Shown here piece by piece: positions 10,857-22,061 of a stretch of 64,000 nucleotides of DNA (the first letter of the stretch is position 1; each line of letters starts with the position of its first letter). Source of the stretch: Azolla caroliniana (lineage: Eukaryota > Polypodiophyta). The notes under the pieces are model-generated. The model was not told the origin of the DNA. It did no database searches and saw only the letters and a list, made by a program, of their open reading frames with translations. The position numbers and the translations under genes were made by a program. The stretch covers positions 5,394,001 to 5,458,000 of the forward strand of contig JBHGNT010000018.1 in NCBI GenBank assembly GCA_043228905.1, read 5' to 3'.

Positions 10857-13499
10857 CTACCTTACAGAGAAAATCACATCCGATTCTGCCATGTAGGATT
10901 GCATATTTGCAGAGTTGCTACTGCTTTGATAGCCTACTAAGACCGCACTTGGAGCCGGGTACGGAGGGATCCCAATGTCGTCTCCAATTCCTTCGAAGAG
11001 CTGAAGAATTCGCAACATGGATGGTCGCAATTCGGGCTGATATTGGACACACCAGAGCCCGATCTTAAGGACATGGATTTTCTCAAGGTTTTCAGCATAC
11101 TTATCTGATTGTACACTATCTGATACTAATTCCATTTCTCTGTTGGGGATGCCAATATTCTCATGATCATGCTCATCAATCTGACCCTGTGGATGCTCTT
11201 CCCTGTCAACGGTCTCTTCTTCTTCTCCATTTGAAATGCTCACATCGATATGGTCGCCTGAAATGAACTTGTATGCCCAATCCACAAGGGTTTCATCATC
11301 ATTCCCTCTCTCATGGAACCCCCTCACAAGCTTAAGCAGCACCATGCCATAGCTGTAGACGTCCGCTTTAGATGTGATCTCGACGGTTTTCAACCATTCA
11401 GGCGCTATGTAGCCCCTCGTTCCTCGTGCACCCGACATGTGTAGATTGCTCCTCACCTCTTCTAGCTGCCTCGCCAATCCGAAGTCGGCCACTTTGGGCG
11501 TAAAACTGCGGTCTAAGAGCACATTCTCGGGCTTAATGTCACAGTGCAATATGTGTGGCTTGCAGTCATGGTGAAGGTATGCAATGCCTCGGGCCGTTCC
11601 TACCGCTATGGAGTATCGGACCGCCCATGGGAGAGGCTTGGGTTTTCCGGAGAGGAACCTGGCTACCGATCCATTCTCGATGTATTCATATACCAAGATC
11701 CTCTTCCCGGGAGCTCGGCCTCCGCCTCCGATGGAGTAGCCCACAAGATCCACTAGATTGACATGATGGATCTTGCCAAGAGTGCTCACTTCTGCTCTGA
11801 ATTGCCTGTCAGCTTCTCCATGGCTTGCACCCATGGTGTCTTTTAGCACCTTCACAGCAACAGGGAGCTGCTTTTCTTTTGCTTTTTTCTCATTCTCCAT
11901 CACCACTATGATTCTGCCTTTGTATACTTTCCCAAAGCCCCCTTCACCCAACAACTCACTGAAATTCTGAGTTGCCTCTACCAGCTGATGGTATGTGAAC
12001 TTAATCGGCCCACCATCGCTCACTACCCTCACACACTCATCCCTTCTCATCTTTCGGAGTATCATGTCACCATATCCTGTTGTCCACATTATGATGGAAC
12101 CGACGACTAGCAATACTACGATGAGAGCCGCCAGAATTGCCCCTATAACTGCCCCTTTCTTGGCCCCTCCTCCTCCATCTTTAGTAGCTCCTCCTAAAGA
12201 TGGAGGAGGGGACACCAACAACTTCATCAGTAGAGTATTGGCATTTGTGGTATGGCCATTCATGAGAAGGTGTGTTTTTTGATTACCCTTAATGAAGCAA
12301 GTTTTATCGCCCTGCCTATATGATGCCACGATGCAATCGCAATTATCCAGGCATAGTTTCTTGCACTCGTCTATATCATTAACGACTGGGCTGGTTAAGT
12401 CAAAGTAATTATAGTCGCTATGCTCATTCTGTACCATGGATAAGGACCCATTACGATCCGATTCACATATGCCGCTCAAGTTCAAGTTATTATTATAGCA
12501 CCCGCGAGAAACAAGCTGAGAATCCACAGGTTGATAACCGACCGGACAAGTGCAAGTTAAAGAAGATTCATTTGTGTCTTGGTGGCATATGCCATATGCC
12601 CCACAAGGGCTTCCCAAGAGGCATTTGTTGCTGATAAAATACCATACCTTGTCCCATGTAGAATGTGAAGCATTCCAAGCGTAGATACTCAGATTCCCGT
12701 CAGGATCTAATCGAAGCATGCTCATGGGCATGGATGAATTGTCTAGATATGTTCTCCCTCCGTTTCGGGTAAGCTCGAAACTTTTTTCGCTCACATTCAT
12801 GTATGCATATATGTAGATAAAATCCACATTACTGGCACTATCTAATGCGTGTAGATAAACATTCGTGTACTCATCGGTCTGAAGATGGAACCTTCCGGGG
12901 GGACCATAGGAGCTATCATTTGGCTGAGATCGCAATAGATAAGACTTATCCACTATGATAGAAGATAGTGGATTAATAGAAGAACTGTCTCTTGGCCTCA
13001 CTACCAGAGTGTCTCTTAGGTCCGAGAAGCTCTGCCACAGTATAGTTTCCATGGTCTGGTCAAGAAGCTGTAGGTTTCCAGAATTTTGAAGCTTTGCAAA
13101 GGAAGCTTTGGAGATAGAGGTACTCCAAAGTATGGATTGATTGTTTGCATCCGAGAGCTCGAGGTTTCCATTACTAGTGAAGTTGAGAGTAGCTCCTTGT
13201 GTGACACTAGGGGCAGAGATGGAAGGCCACCATAGTGGAGTTAGATTAGTGTCGGCAGTGACCCAAATGCAAAGAAGGAATTGGTCGAGGCCGAGGGATT
13301 TGAAGCCGAAAGTGAGGGTTCCGTTGTCGGAGAGCCAGAATCCGGAAGAAGAGGAATTAGTGGAAGCATTGGTGTGAGTTGAGAAATGGGCATTTCCGGC
13401 CTGATACAGTGGTGTTGCAGCCAAGGCTCCATGGAAGCTAGAGAGAAACAGAGGAGGAGGGAGGAGGAGGAGGAGGAAGAAGAGGAACATGGGAGCCAT
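10857..13499 (-). CDS. G-type lectin receptor-like kinase, gene 1
   Basis: Intronless 880-residue receptor kinase. In order: signal peptide (about 1-28); bulb-type lectin domain (about 30-190, FWLSDNGTLTFGF, LWSTS, LWQSFSDLRDTL); spacer; EGF-like segment (about 290-333, CLLGSPCGAYGIC); PAN/apple-like cysteines (about 345-428, ECKKLCLDNCDC); membrane helix (about 450-472); Ser/Thr kinase with GEGGFGKV (about 517), VAVKVLK, HCDIKPEN (about 650), DFG (about 670) and APEW. The catalytic loop is HCD, so this is a non-RD kinase, common among plant immune receptors. About 18 extra residues (VVMENEKKAKEKQLP) lie between the glycine loop and the VAVK lysine. The start ATG gives the signal peptide directly. 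Head-to-head with gene 2. The ligand is unknown; a defence role is inferred from the family. Confidence 0.93.
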   Translation of the reverse strand: MAPMFLFFLLLLLPPPLFLSSFHGALAATPLYQAGNAHFSTHTNASTNSSSSGFWLSDNGTLTFGFKSLGLDQFLLCIWVTADTNLTPLWWPSISAPSVTQGATLNFTSNGNLELSDANNQSILWSTSISKASFAKLQNSGNLQLLDQTMETILWQSFSDLRDTLVVRPRDSSSINPLSSIIVDKSYLLRSQPNDSSYGPPGRFHLQTDEYTNVYLHALDSASNVDFIYIYAYMNVSEKSFELTRNGGRTYLDNSSMPMSMLRLDPDGNLSIYAWNASHSTWDKVWYFISNKCLLGSPCGAYGICHQDTNESSLTCTCPVGYQPVDSQLVSRGCYNNNLNLSGICESDRNGSLSMVQNEHSDYNYFDLTSPVVNDIDECKKLCLDNCDCIVASYRQGDKTCFIKGNQKTHLLMNGHTTNANTLLMKLLVSPPPSLGGATKDGGGGAKKGAVIGAILAALIVVLLVVGSIIMWTTGYGDMILRKMRRDECVRVVSDGGPIKFTYHQLVEATQNFSELLGEGGFGKVYKGRIIVVMENEKKAKEKQLPVAVKVLKDTMGASHGEADRQFRAEVSTLGKIHHVNLVDLVGYSIGGGGRAPGKRILVYEYIENGSVARFLSGKPKPLPWAVRYSIAVGTARGIAYLHHDCKPHILHCDIKPENVLLDRSFTPKVADFGLARQLEEVRSNLHMSGARGTRGYIAPEWLKTVEITSKADVYSYGMVLLKLVRGFHERGNDDETLVDWAYKFISGDHIDVSISNGEEEETVDREEHPQGQIDEHDHENIGIPNREMELVSDSVQSDKYAENLEKIHVLKIGLWCVQYQPELRPSMLRILQLFEGIGDDIGIPPYPAPSAVLVGYQSSSNSANMQSYMAESDVIFSVR

Positions 13500-15099
13500 G
13501 AGAAAGATTATTATGTCTAAAGAATTGGCATCAGAGTCGGGTCTAATGGAGCTAAAAGAGAACGACTAGCCTCCACCTAACAATGGTCGTCCAACAAACA
13601 TTAGTCTCTCCCTTTCTTGAGTGAGTGGGCCTCCACATAAGATAGAACTATTGAGTCCCTTTTGGGATTTGTATATATGTACCATTCACAGCTGTAAAAT
13701 TTTTGTAAGTGCTGGAAAGAGCTTTGTTTTAGAAAAACAAAAACAAAAAAAAGAAGAGTTGGGAAGAGGGAAGGCATTGATGGATGGTAACAGGAGAGGC
13801 ATGAGAAGGAGAGAGTGTCTGGACTATGAATACAATAGACAAGCGTGTAATTCCCTCTCCGATTCCATGGGATTCAATTCAATTGATGAAAGTGGAGGGA
13901 GTCGGGACTCTTTTGCATGTAATAAATGATTGTGCCAACAAGAAAAGCCATGAAAACTTTTTCGTTGCTTGTATTAACATGATGAAGCTTTTTTGTTCTT
14001 TTTTTCGTTAACATGTATATATTCACAATCCAGATAATGAAGGCCTTTTTTAAAAAAATTTGCATGTGTGGCCGTGGGTTTTCCTTTCCAAGCTCATGAT
14101 TGACAATGTCGGCCAAAGCCCTAGGCAGCAACAGAAAGTAAAAGTGTGCCCCATCTAGAGAGGGAGATTTGTTCGTCTAGCATGGAATGGACATCGTAAC
14201 TGCAAGGGTGCCTGTATAGAGACAATCAAAATATTCTCCACGCAAGCAAAGAAACCATAATGTCTATAAAAAAGAAGATCTTTTAAAAGAAAGGAAATTC
14301 ACTTTGACAAACTATCCTATAAATGGGAACATTATAAGGCCTTCTTAGGTTGATTCCTCATGGAAATATTCTTTTGTGTTTTCTCATTCCCAAGCACATG
14401 AGATATATAGATCTTCATTTTAAGAGACTCTACAATTGTAAGTTATATAACCAATGTGTAAGTACCTCGGCACTTGATGACTAGATAGTAAAAACCTAGT
14501 TACATCCTTTTCTCGGTTGTTTGGGCCCAAAATAACAAACTTGTAGTACGCATTTTGCGGTAGACTTTTTATGAACCACAAGTATGTAGACGAAATACGA
14601 CGATTTTCTTTCGTCCCCATAATGATACTCTTGTCTTCATGTGTAAAAGCTTCGATCGCATTGAATGCATTGAATGCGTTTCTAACCAAATCCGCAAGCA
14701 GCTAGACCCTAGTTAATGCACAAATAGTTTAAAAAAAACATAGAGAGATCGATCGACGTTTGCGCAGAATTCCAAACTCGTTGGATGCGTGTACTCGTAA
14801 CCTTCTTGTGCACCACATGTAGTTAGGAGTTCTTATGGATTGAATGTTCTCCTGAATCATTTCAATTCACTCATGCAATCAATTCATTCGTTCAATTATT
14901 CATAAATCATTCATTCATGAGTGGAAAGCAAGAGTAATCTTTGGGTCTAGGAGGAGTGGAGTGTGTTTCCCTCCTCTCTATCCAATGATCAATCCATCAT
15001 GAGAAGAAAAAAGATAGTCATAAAAGGGCACTCTTTCTCCAGACACCAATACCATGCACTTCATCACTATCTCATCTCTCTCTCTCTCTCCACTTCCTC
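13500..15099. promoter_or_regulatory. Shared upstream region of divergent genes 1 and 2
   Basis: 1.6 kb between the two start codons, so both promoters must lie here. Parts recur upstream of genes 3 and 4: GTGAACCACAAGTATGTAG is at about 14571 and again near 52840. The copies are duplicates of one ancestral bidirectional spacer. A CT-rich tract directly precedes the gene 2 ATG (about 15066-15095). No convincing gene is present; the small frames here are not conserved in the duplicate. Confidence 0.6.
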
Positions 15100-17688
15100 A
15101 TGGGAGCTCCCCTGTTTCTTCTTATTCTTCTTCCTCTGTTTCTCTCTACCTTCCATGGAGCCTTGGCTGCAACACCACTGTATCAGGCCGGAAATGCCCA
15201 TTTCTCAACTCAGGATGATTCTTCCTCTAATCCTTCCTCCAATTCTTCTTCCAGCTTCTGGCTCTCCGATGACGGAAGCCTCACATTCGGCTTCAAATCC
15301 ATCGGTCTCAATCAATACCTTCTCTGCATTTGGGTAACTGCCGATATTAACAGAACACCGCTATGGTGGCCTTCCATCACAACCCCTAGTGTCACACAAG
15401 GAGCCACTCTCAACTTCACAAGCAATGGAAACCTCGAGCTGATTGACGCGAACCAATCCATGCTTTGGAGTATCTCTACCTCCAATGCTTCCTTTGCAAA
15501 GCTCCAAAATACGGGGAACCTACAGCTTTTCGACAGCTCGACGGAGAATTTGCAATGGCAGAGCTTCTCGGACCTCCGAGACACTCTGGTGGTGAGGCCA
15601 AGAGATGACGGTTCATTAACTTCTATAGTAGTAGATAAGTCTTATCTATTGCGATCTCGACCAAACGATAGCTCCTATGGTCCCCCCGGAAGGTTCCATC
15701 TTCAGACCGATACGTACTCGGTCGCGTATCTACGTGCATTGGATGTTGTCTATAATGTGGAATTTATCTACTTATATGCATATATCAACACAAGCCAAGG
15801 TGTTTTTGAGCTTAGCCGAGGTGGAGGGAAGACATATCAAGACAATTCATCCATGCCAATGAGCGTGCTTCGGTTAGATCCCGACGGAAATCTAAGGATC
15901 TATGCTTGGAATGCTTCACATTCCACATGGGACAGAGTATGGCAATTTCTCGACAACCAATGCCTCTTGGGAAGCCCTTGTGGGGCTTATGGCATATGCA
16001 AAGAAGACACAAATGGATCTCCGACTTGCACTTGTCCGGTCGGTTATCAACCTGTGGATACTCAGCTTCTTTCCCGCGGGTGTTACAATAGTTTGAACTT
16101 GAGCAGTCTATGTGGTAATAATTATAGTAATGGATCATTATCCATGGTCCCCAATCAGCAAAGTGATTATAATTACAATGACTTGACCAACAAAGAAGTT
16201 ACCGATATCGAGGAGTGCAAGAAACTATGCTTGCAGGAATGCGATTGCGTGGTGGCATCGTATCGGCTGCATGATAAGACATGCTTCCTTAAGGGCAATC
16301 AAACAACGCGGCTTCTCATGAATGGCTACGCCACGAATAACAATACTCTATTGATGAAGCTGTTCGTGCACCATCCGAAAGGAGGGGTGGAGAAATGGGC
16401 AGTTATGGGGGCAGTTATCGGGGTTCTCTTCGTAGCTATGCTGGTTGTAATAGCCACCATAATGTGGCGGTCGAAGGCAACAACAAGAGACCATGGATAT
16501 GTCACTGTGGTGGGAGATGGTGGGCCCATAAGGTTTACATATGACCAGCTGGTAGAGGCAACTCAAAATTTCAGTGAATTGTTGGGTGAAGGGGGGTTTG
16601 GGAAAGTATACAAAGGCAGAATCACAGTGGTAATGGGGAATGAGAAAAAAGCAAGTGAAAAGCAGCTCCCTGTTGCTGTGAAGGTGCTCAAAGGCACCAT
16701 GGGTGCAAGCCAAGGAGAAGCCGAAAAACAATTCAGAGCAGAAGTGAGCACTCTTGGCAAGATCCATCATGTCAATCTAGTCGATCTCGTGGGCTACTGT
16801 ATCGGAGGAGGGAGATCTCAGGGGAAGAGGATCCTGGTATATGAATACATCGAAAATGGTTCGTTAGCCAGGTTCCTCTCCGGAGAACCGAAGCCTCTCC
16901 CATGGGCGGTTCGATACTCCATAGCTGTAGGAACTGCTCGAGGCATTGCATATCTTCACCACGATTGCAAGCCACACATAGTGCACTGTGACATTAAGCC
17001 TGAGAATGTGCTCTTAGACCATGAGTTTACGGCGAAAGTCGCGGACTTCGGATTGGCGAGGCGGTTAGAAGAAGTGAAGAGCAATCTACTGATGTCGGGT
17101 GCACGAGGCACAAGGGGCTACATGGCACCCGAATGGTTGAAAACCGCCGAGATCACATCGAAAGCAGATGTCTACAGTTATGGAATCGTGCTGCTTAAGC
17201 TTGTGAGGGGATTTCATGAGAGAGCAAACGATGATGAATCCCTAGTGGATTGGGCATACCAGTTCATTTCTGCAGCCGAAAAAAGTCAGGACCATAAGGG
17301 ACCGAGCATTTTAAATGGAGGAGAAGATTCTCCCAACAAGGAAGAGAATCCAAATGGCCACATTCATGAGCACGAACTTGACAAGATCGAGATTCCGAGA
17401 GATGAACAGGAACCAGTAGCAGTTAGTTTGAAATCGGATAAGCGTGACTACGAGAGCCTTGAGAAAACTCGGGTGCTTAAGATCGGGCTATGGTGCATTC
17501 AATATCAGCCTGAATCACGACCGACCATGTTACGGATTGTTCAGCTCTTGGAAGGAAATGGTGAAGACATTGGTATCCCGTCTTACCCGGCTCCGAGTGT
17601 GGTCTTAGTAGGCTATCAAAGCACTAGCACCTCTACAAATATAGCTTCCTACATGGCAGACTCAGATGTGGCCATCTCTGCAAGGTAG
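15100..17688 (+). CDS. G-type lectin receptor-like kinase, gene 2
   Basis: Intronless 862-residue receptor kinase, close paralogue of gene 1. Signal peptide (about 1-24, MGAPLFLLILLPLFL), bulb-lectin domain (about 28-185), EGF-like segment (about 287-331), PAN-like cysteines (about 345-420, ECKKLCLQECDC), membrane helix (about 433-457), kinase with GEGGFGKV (about 494-501), VAVKVLK, HCDIKPEN (about 627), DFG (about 648) and MAPEW. Non-RD like its paralogues, with the same extra segment before VAVK. The tail after the kinase is acidic and ends in DSDVAISAR. Its 3' flank is nearly repeated after gene 4, so genes 2 and 4 are the duplicated plus-strand partners. No internal lesion is seen, and the gene looks functional. 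Confidence 0.93.
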   Translation: MGAPLFLLILLPLFLSTFHGALAATPLYQAGNAHFSTQDDSSSNPSSNSSSSFWLSDDGSLTFGFKSIGLNQYLLCIWVTADINRTPLWWPSITTPSVTQGATLNFTSNGNLELIDANQSMLWSISTSNASFAKLQNTGNLQLFDSSTENLQWQSFSDLRDTLVVRPRDDGSLTSIVVDKSYLLRSRPNDSSYGPPGRFHLQTDTYSVAYLRALDVVYNVEFIYLYAYINTSQGVFELSRGGGKTYQDNSSMPMSVLRLDPDGNLRIYAWNASHSTWDRVWQFLDNQCLLGSPCGAYGICKEDTNGSPTCTCPVGYQPVDTQLLSRGCYNSLNLSSLCGNNYSNGSLSMVPNQQSDYNYNDLTNKEVTDIEECKKLCLQECDCVVASYRLHDKTCFLKGNQTTRLLMNGYATNNNTLLMKLFVHHPKGGVEKWAVMGAVIGVLFVAMLVVIATIMWRSKATTRDHGYVTVVGDGGPIRFTYDQLVEATQNFSELLGEGGFGKVYKGRITVVMGNEKKASEKQLPVAVKVLKGTMGASQGEAEKQFRAEVSTLGKIHHVNLVDLVGYCIGGGRSQGKRILVYEYIENGSLARFLSGEPKPLPWAVRYSIAVGTARGIAYLHHDCKPHIVHCDIKPENVLLDHEFTAKVADFGLARRLEEVKSNLLMSGARGTRGYMAPEWLKTAEITSKADVYSYGIVLLKLVRGFHERANDDESLVDWAYQFISAAEKSQDHKGPSILNGGEDSPNKEENPNGHIHEHELDKIEIPRDEQEPVAVSLKSDKRDYESLEKTRVLKIGLWCIQYQPESRPTMLRIVQLLEGNGEDIGIPSYPAPSVVLVGYQSTSTSTNIASYMADSDVAISAR

Positions 17689-18120
17689 GTAGGTTTAGCT
17701 TCATGAGACCATCAGGATTTGTGAAGAGCTGAAGAAGCCATTCATGTGCAACCATGCTATCTTGTATCCTGTACTAGTAGACACCTCTGTTGTATGTTTA
17801 TTTTTGGGGGGCTTTGTCTGTGTGTGTTGCTTGAATTCTGATTGCATCAGAAACGATAGCATTGGGAATCTGGTTTGTGATTTAGACTGTTGAATAAACC
17901 ACTTCTTGATTTAGATATCTCTTGCCTCCTTCCATCCCTTGAATTAGGACTTTTTGACTACTCTTGTGTGCAGACATGGAACTAGATCTTTTGAAGCCTT
18001 TTTGTTTGTGTGCACATATGGAAAAAGTCTAGCATCCGCAAATTCAGAAGGACTACCAAAAAAAGTGCTCTTATTTGTGTTATTATTTAAAAGCTATGTT
18101 TCTTTGGTTCTCGGTGATTC
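17689..18120 (+). terminator. Gene 2 3' flank with poly(A) signal
   Basis: AATAAA at 17893-17898, about 205 bp after the stop, inside TGTTGAATAAACCACTTC. The same context follows gene 4 (55851-55856). Conservation between duplicates supports a real 3' UTR. No gene is seen in the rest of the stretch. Confidence 0.6.
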
Positions 18121-18200
18121 ATAAAACAAAGAACAAATAAAGACATTAATTGTTACGGGCATAAAACAAAGAACAAATAAAGACATTAATTGTTACGGGC
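18121..18200. repeat. 40-bp perfect tandem duplication
   Basis: The unit starting ATAAAACAAAGAACAAATAA occurs twice without change (18121-18160, 18161-18200), abutting the first base of the element D 5' LTR. Its position suggests a rearrangement at or after the D insertion. Confidence 0.95.
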
Positions 18201-18201
18201 A

Positions 18202-18643
18202 TGACCATATAATATCCCGTGGTGAGAATTTACCGTAGTATTACATACACGTGGATAAGTGTGAGGGTTAAACGAGAGTGTAAAGAAGGGGAAGATTACT
18301 TTTAATCCTCCGGATTGAGTCAACCCATTAGGCCAAGTGTGAACTTGCCTGGGGGCCTTGGGTATCGCTATAAATAAGAGGTCTAGCTACCCTCATTTTA
18401 TCATCTTTTGATTACGTTGAGACTCTGTTTCGTGGTGGTTCAACTCTTGTAGTGAGCGCGCTAGCACCAGGTACGACTCGACGCCACGACGGTGGTATGG
18501 GACGCTGATCGAGGCTCGAGTTCATCTCGATCCCTTCGTTCGGGGGTGGTCGGGTGGATCAACACCCTTCTTTCTCGCTCTCCTTTCTATATATCATTCT
18601 TTTCTCCTTATCATCCGCTTACATTAGATCATATCTCTAATAG
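18202..18643 (+). repeat. Element D 5' LTR
   Basis: Matches 48248-48685 along its length with scattered substitutions. A TATA-like CGCTATAAATAAGAG lies near 18366-18380. It ends ATCTCTAATA. Confidence 0.85.
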
Positions 18644-18644
18644 T

Positions 18645-18656
18645 TGGTTTCAAAGC
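18645..18656 (+). other. Element D primer binding site
   Basis: TGGTTTCAAAGC sits one or two bases inside the 5' LTR and differs at two positions from TGGTATCAGAGC, the common site for initiator Met-tRNA in plant retroelements. D therefore used a tRNA primer, unlike A and C. Confidence 0.7.
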
Positions 18657-18740
18657 TCATGTTCTAATGTTTCTTTTGTTGTCTTTTGTCTTCTTGATTG
18701 ATGGTGATCAATCGATGTGCGGTTGGCCTTGATCCAGACA

Positions 18741-18822
18741 GTGTCAGGGCCAAAGTTAGGAACGAGTTTTAAAATAAAGAAGAGAATGGGAAGCGAAAGA
18801 TATGAGAGAGATAAGAAGAATT
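18741..18822 (-). repeat. Element A 3' LTR remnant
   Basis: Begins TGTCAGGGCCAAAG and matches the first 80 or so bases of the right LTR (26187-26237 then 41893 onward). It stops at AGAAGAATT and joins integrase sequence directly. A deletion of about 370 bp of LTR plus the pol 3' end explains this. It also gives the empty-site view of the place where B inserted in the other LTR. Confidence 0.85.
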
Positions 18823-19521
18823 CGTAACCATACATGATCCCCAATTTGAAACTTCGGTTCCTTTGGTGAAGAGTCAAGACGGTGACAATCTGTGGCTTTT
18901 TTGTGTGTGGCTTGAGCAGTTTGCAAATGTTGAGAAAGTGCAACATGCACGTCTTGGAGTTGACGCAGACGATCTTCAACAGCAGGATTTTTTGAGATTT
19001 TTGGATGTGCCATCATTGTCCAACGAGGATGATATCCTATATTTGCAAAAAATGGAGTATACCATGTTGAGGAATGAACTGAATTATTGTATACAAACTC
19101 TGCAAAGTGCAAAAAATCCACCCAATCATCCTGTTGGTAATTGATGAAACACCGAAGATATTGCTCTAATGTTTGATTTGTTCACTCGGTTTGACCGTCA
19201 CTTTGTGGATGATAGCTTGACGAAAGTTTACAGGAAATTTTGAGCATCTCAAGCAAGTGTTTTTAGAATTTTGAGATGAATTGTGGGCCACAATCACTAA
19301 TGATGTCATTTGGAAGACCATGAAGCCGAAATACTTCTTTCATAACGATGTCTACAGTTTCTTTACTGTTGATGGTTTTTGTGCATGGAAGAAAATGTGC
19401 CATCTTTGTGAATTGATCTACTATAGTGAGAATAGCATCAAAACTCTTCAAAATTGGAAGATCTGTAATAAAATCCATCAAGATGGATTTCCATGGACCA
19501 ATAGGAATTGGCAATGGTTGT

Positions 19522-19791
19522 TGTTAAGACTTGGGAAGGCAAGAGTGGTTGCAATGCAGCGGAAGGTGAACGTATGTGTGTGTGTGTGTGTAACAACAGA
19601 GAGAGAGAGAGAGAGCTGAAGAGACAAAGATAGACAAAAGTGTATCAAAACATTGACTAAGTTACAATGAGTTGGTTTATATACCAAATAAGCTAGGGCA
19701 AGCGCCCTTTCTACTATTTACAAAACTAGCCTGGAATGTCCATGAGCTAGTGTGAAACCTATCTATGGGAAGTTGAGTTCGATTCTCAACA
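19522..19791 (-). repeat. Element E 3' LTR
   Basis: TGTTAAGACTTGGG...CTCAACA. Contains (GT)n and (GA)n tracts near 19573-19615, and at the outer end an antisense tRNA-like pair: A-box-like GAGCTAGTGTGAAACC (19744-19759) and B-box-like GAGTTCGATTCTC (19775-19787). Confidence 0.9.
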
Positions 19792-22061
19792 CGCCCCTTC
19801 GAACACAACTTCCATTGTCGGAAAGTCGTTCGGTTCGTACTTCGACTTGTCTAGTCGGTTGTATTGCATATTGCGTATTGCGTATTGTGTATTGCGTAGC
19901 CTATCCGTGTTGCGTCTGCATCTGCGTACTCCCCCTCAAGCTCGACAATGTGGACGTCGTGAGACCAAGATCCGATGCAAATTGCCCGAGCTTGTCGATG
20001 CCTAAGGCCTTTGTAAAGATATCAACGACTTGTTGGTGCGTGCTGATGTGTTGGAGGTCAATTTCTCCGGCCTAAACGCACTCGTGGATGAAGTGGTAGT
20101 GCACTTCGATGTGTTTAGTTTGCGCGTGAAATACGGGGTTACGCGCGAGGTAGATACTGCTCATGTTGTCACAGTACAGGCATATTGGATCTTTGATGGG
20201 TACGCCCAGATCTTTTAGTATACGCTTAAGCCATACAACTTCGCATGTGGCGACTGTCGCGCCCTTGTATTCGGCTTCCGTGCTCGATAGTGCGACTGTC
20301 GGCTGTTTCTTGTTGCTCCAGGAGATCGCTCCGTTGCCGAGGGAGAAGACGAATCCTGATGTGGATCGTCTATCCGCTTTGTATCCTGCCCAGTCCATGT
20401 TTGTGTACCCTTCAAGTCGAATGGTCGTATTCGACTTATACAAGATGCCATAATCCACTGTTGTGTTAATATACCGTAGTATCCTCTTAGCGCAATTGAG
20501 GTAAAGGTTTCTTGGGTTCTACATGAATTGGCTAACTAGGACGACTGAATAACTGAGGTCGGGTCGCGTAATGGTTAGGTAGATTAGACTGCCGATCAGT
20601 TGACGATACCGAGTCGACTCGCTCGCGGTCGTGCCAGAACTGGCATCACTCTTGAGATTATGTTCAAGAGGGGTAGTCACAGGTTTGCACTCTGTCATTC
20701 TGAACTTGTAGAGTAAGTTGAGAAGGTAGTGCCGTTGTGAGATCATGATCCCGACTGGTGTCCAAATTATTTCAATACCTAGAAAGTAATGAAGTTCGTG
20801 CAGGTCCTTCATTTCGAATATGCCGAAAAGAAGTGATTTAACTTTGTTAATCTCGGCGAGATCCTTTCCTTCGATAACTAAGTCATACACGTATAGAATG
20901 ATGACTATTGGACTATCCGACTCATTTCGGATGTACAGAGATGTATCGGATTTTGACATCCGAAAGCCGACTTGGTGAAGATACTGCCTGATCTTTGAGT
21001 GCCAAGCACGCGGTGCTTGTTTGAGGTTGTAGAGTGGCTTCTTGAGTCGGCATACGGCGTGCGGATGATTACGCGATTCGAATCCGGGTGGTTGTGTCAT
21101 ATACACCTCTTCTTCTAGCTCTCCTTGGAGGAAAGCGTTTTTCACGTCCATCTGATGGAGGTGCCACCCTTTTGCTGCTGCTAGCGCGATTACGATTCGT
21201 ATTGTCGTCATCTTTGCCACCGGGGCAAAGGTTTCTTCGTAGTCTACACTGTGTGTCTGTGCGTAGCCTTTTGCAACAGGTCGTGCTTTGAAGCGATTTA
21301 CGGAGCCATTGGCATTGTGCTTCACCTTGTAAATCCACCTACAACCAATTGGTTTCTTGTTCGGGGGGTGAGGAACGAGATCCCATGTCTCGTTTTTGCA
21401 TAACACTTCCATTTCCTCATTCATCGCGTTGACCCATCACGGATCCTTTGCAGCTTCGGTAAGTGTTTCCGGTTCCCGTACTGACGCTACCTTCATCATG
21501 AATGCGTAATGATAGACCATGTACTCGTTGTAGCCGTAGCGGTTTACAGGGTTCTTCTCGCGCGCGGATCGGCGTGGCTTGTCCTTTGTGGATTCTAGGG
21601 GTTTCTTCACGCCGTCGGTGTGGATGTCAAGGCCTTCGAACTCACTGTCAAGATCGAAATCGTCTTCATACTCTTGCATTTTCGCCTTGCCTTTGTCTAA
21701 CAGTGGACTTGCCCGAGATGTGCTTTTATCACTTGGGGCCTCTTGCGGTCCACTCAGCCGTGTCGTAGTTGGGTTGTCTTTGAACATCTGCGTGAGCCGA
21801 TCCTCAGCTTCTATTCTTATTTCAGTGTCATCCGCGTCGAGCGGAGTTGAAGTATTCTTTGGTGTGTACCAGGATGCGTATTCATCGAAGACTACGTCTC
21901 GACTTGTTCGAACCTTACGGGTAGATGGATTGTAGCATTTGTACCCCTTTTGTTCGAGTGAGTATCCTACAAGGATACATTTCTCCGACTTTGGGTCAAG
22001 CTTTTGCCGCGTATTGTTGGGAATATGTACGTAGGCGATAGAGCCGAAAATGCGGACATGC
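19792..22061 (-). pseudogene. Element E pol fragment: integrase tail, RT, RNase H
   Basis: From 22061 leftward: integrase C-terminus (HVRIFGSIAYVHIPNN, KLDPKSEKCILVGYS), an acidic linker, RT (20519-21424; GCRWIYKVKHNANGSVNRFK, DYEETFAPVAK, YFLGIEIIWTP) and RNase H (20072-20458; WAGYKADRRSTSGFVF, VALSSTEAEY, YCDNMSSIYLARN). The catalytic box LYVDD reads LYVYD at 20882-20893, replacing one essential Asp. Stops lie near 21435 and 20517. A tail similar to IDLQHIST...DIFTKALG runs to about 19930. Confidence 0.9.
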
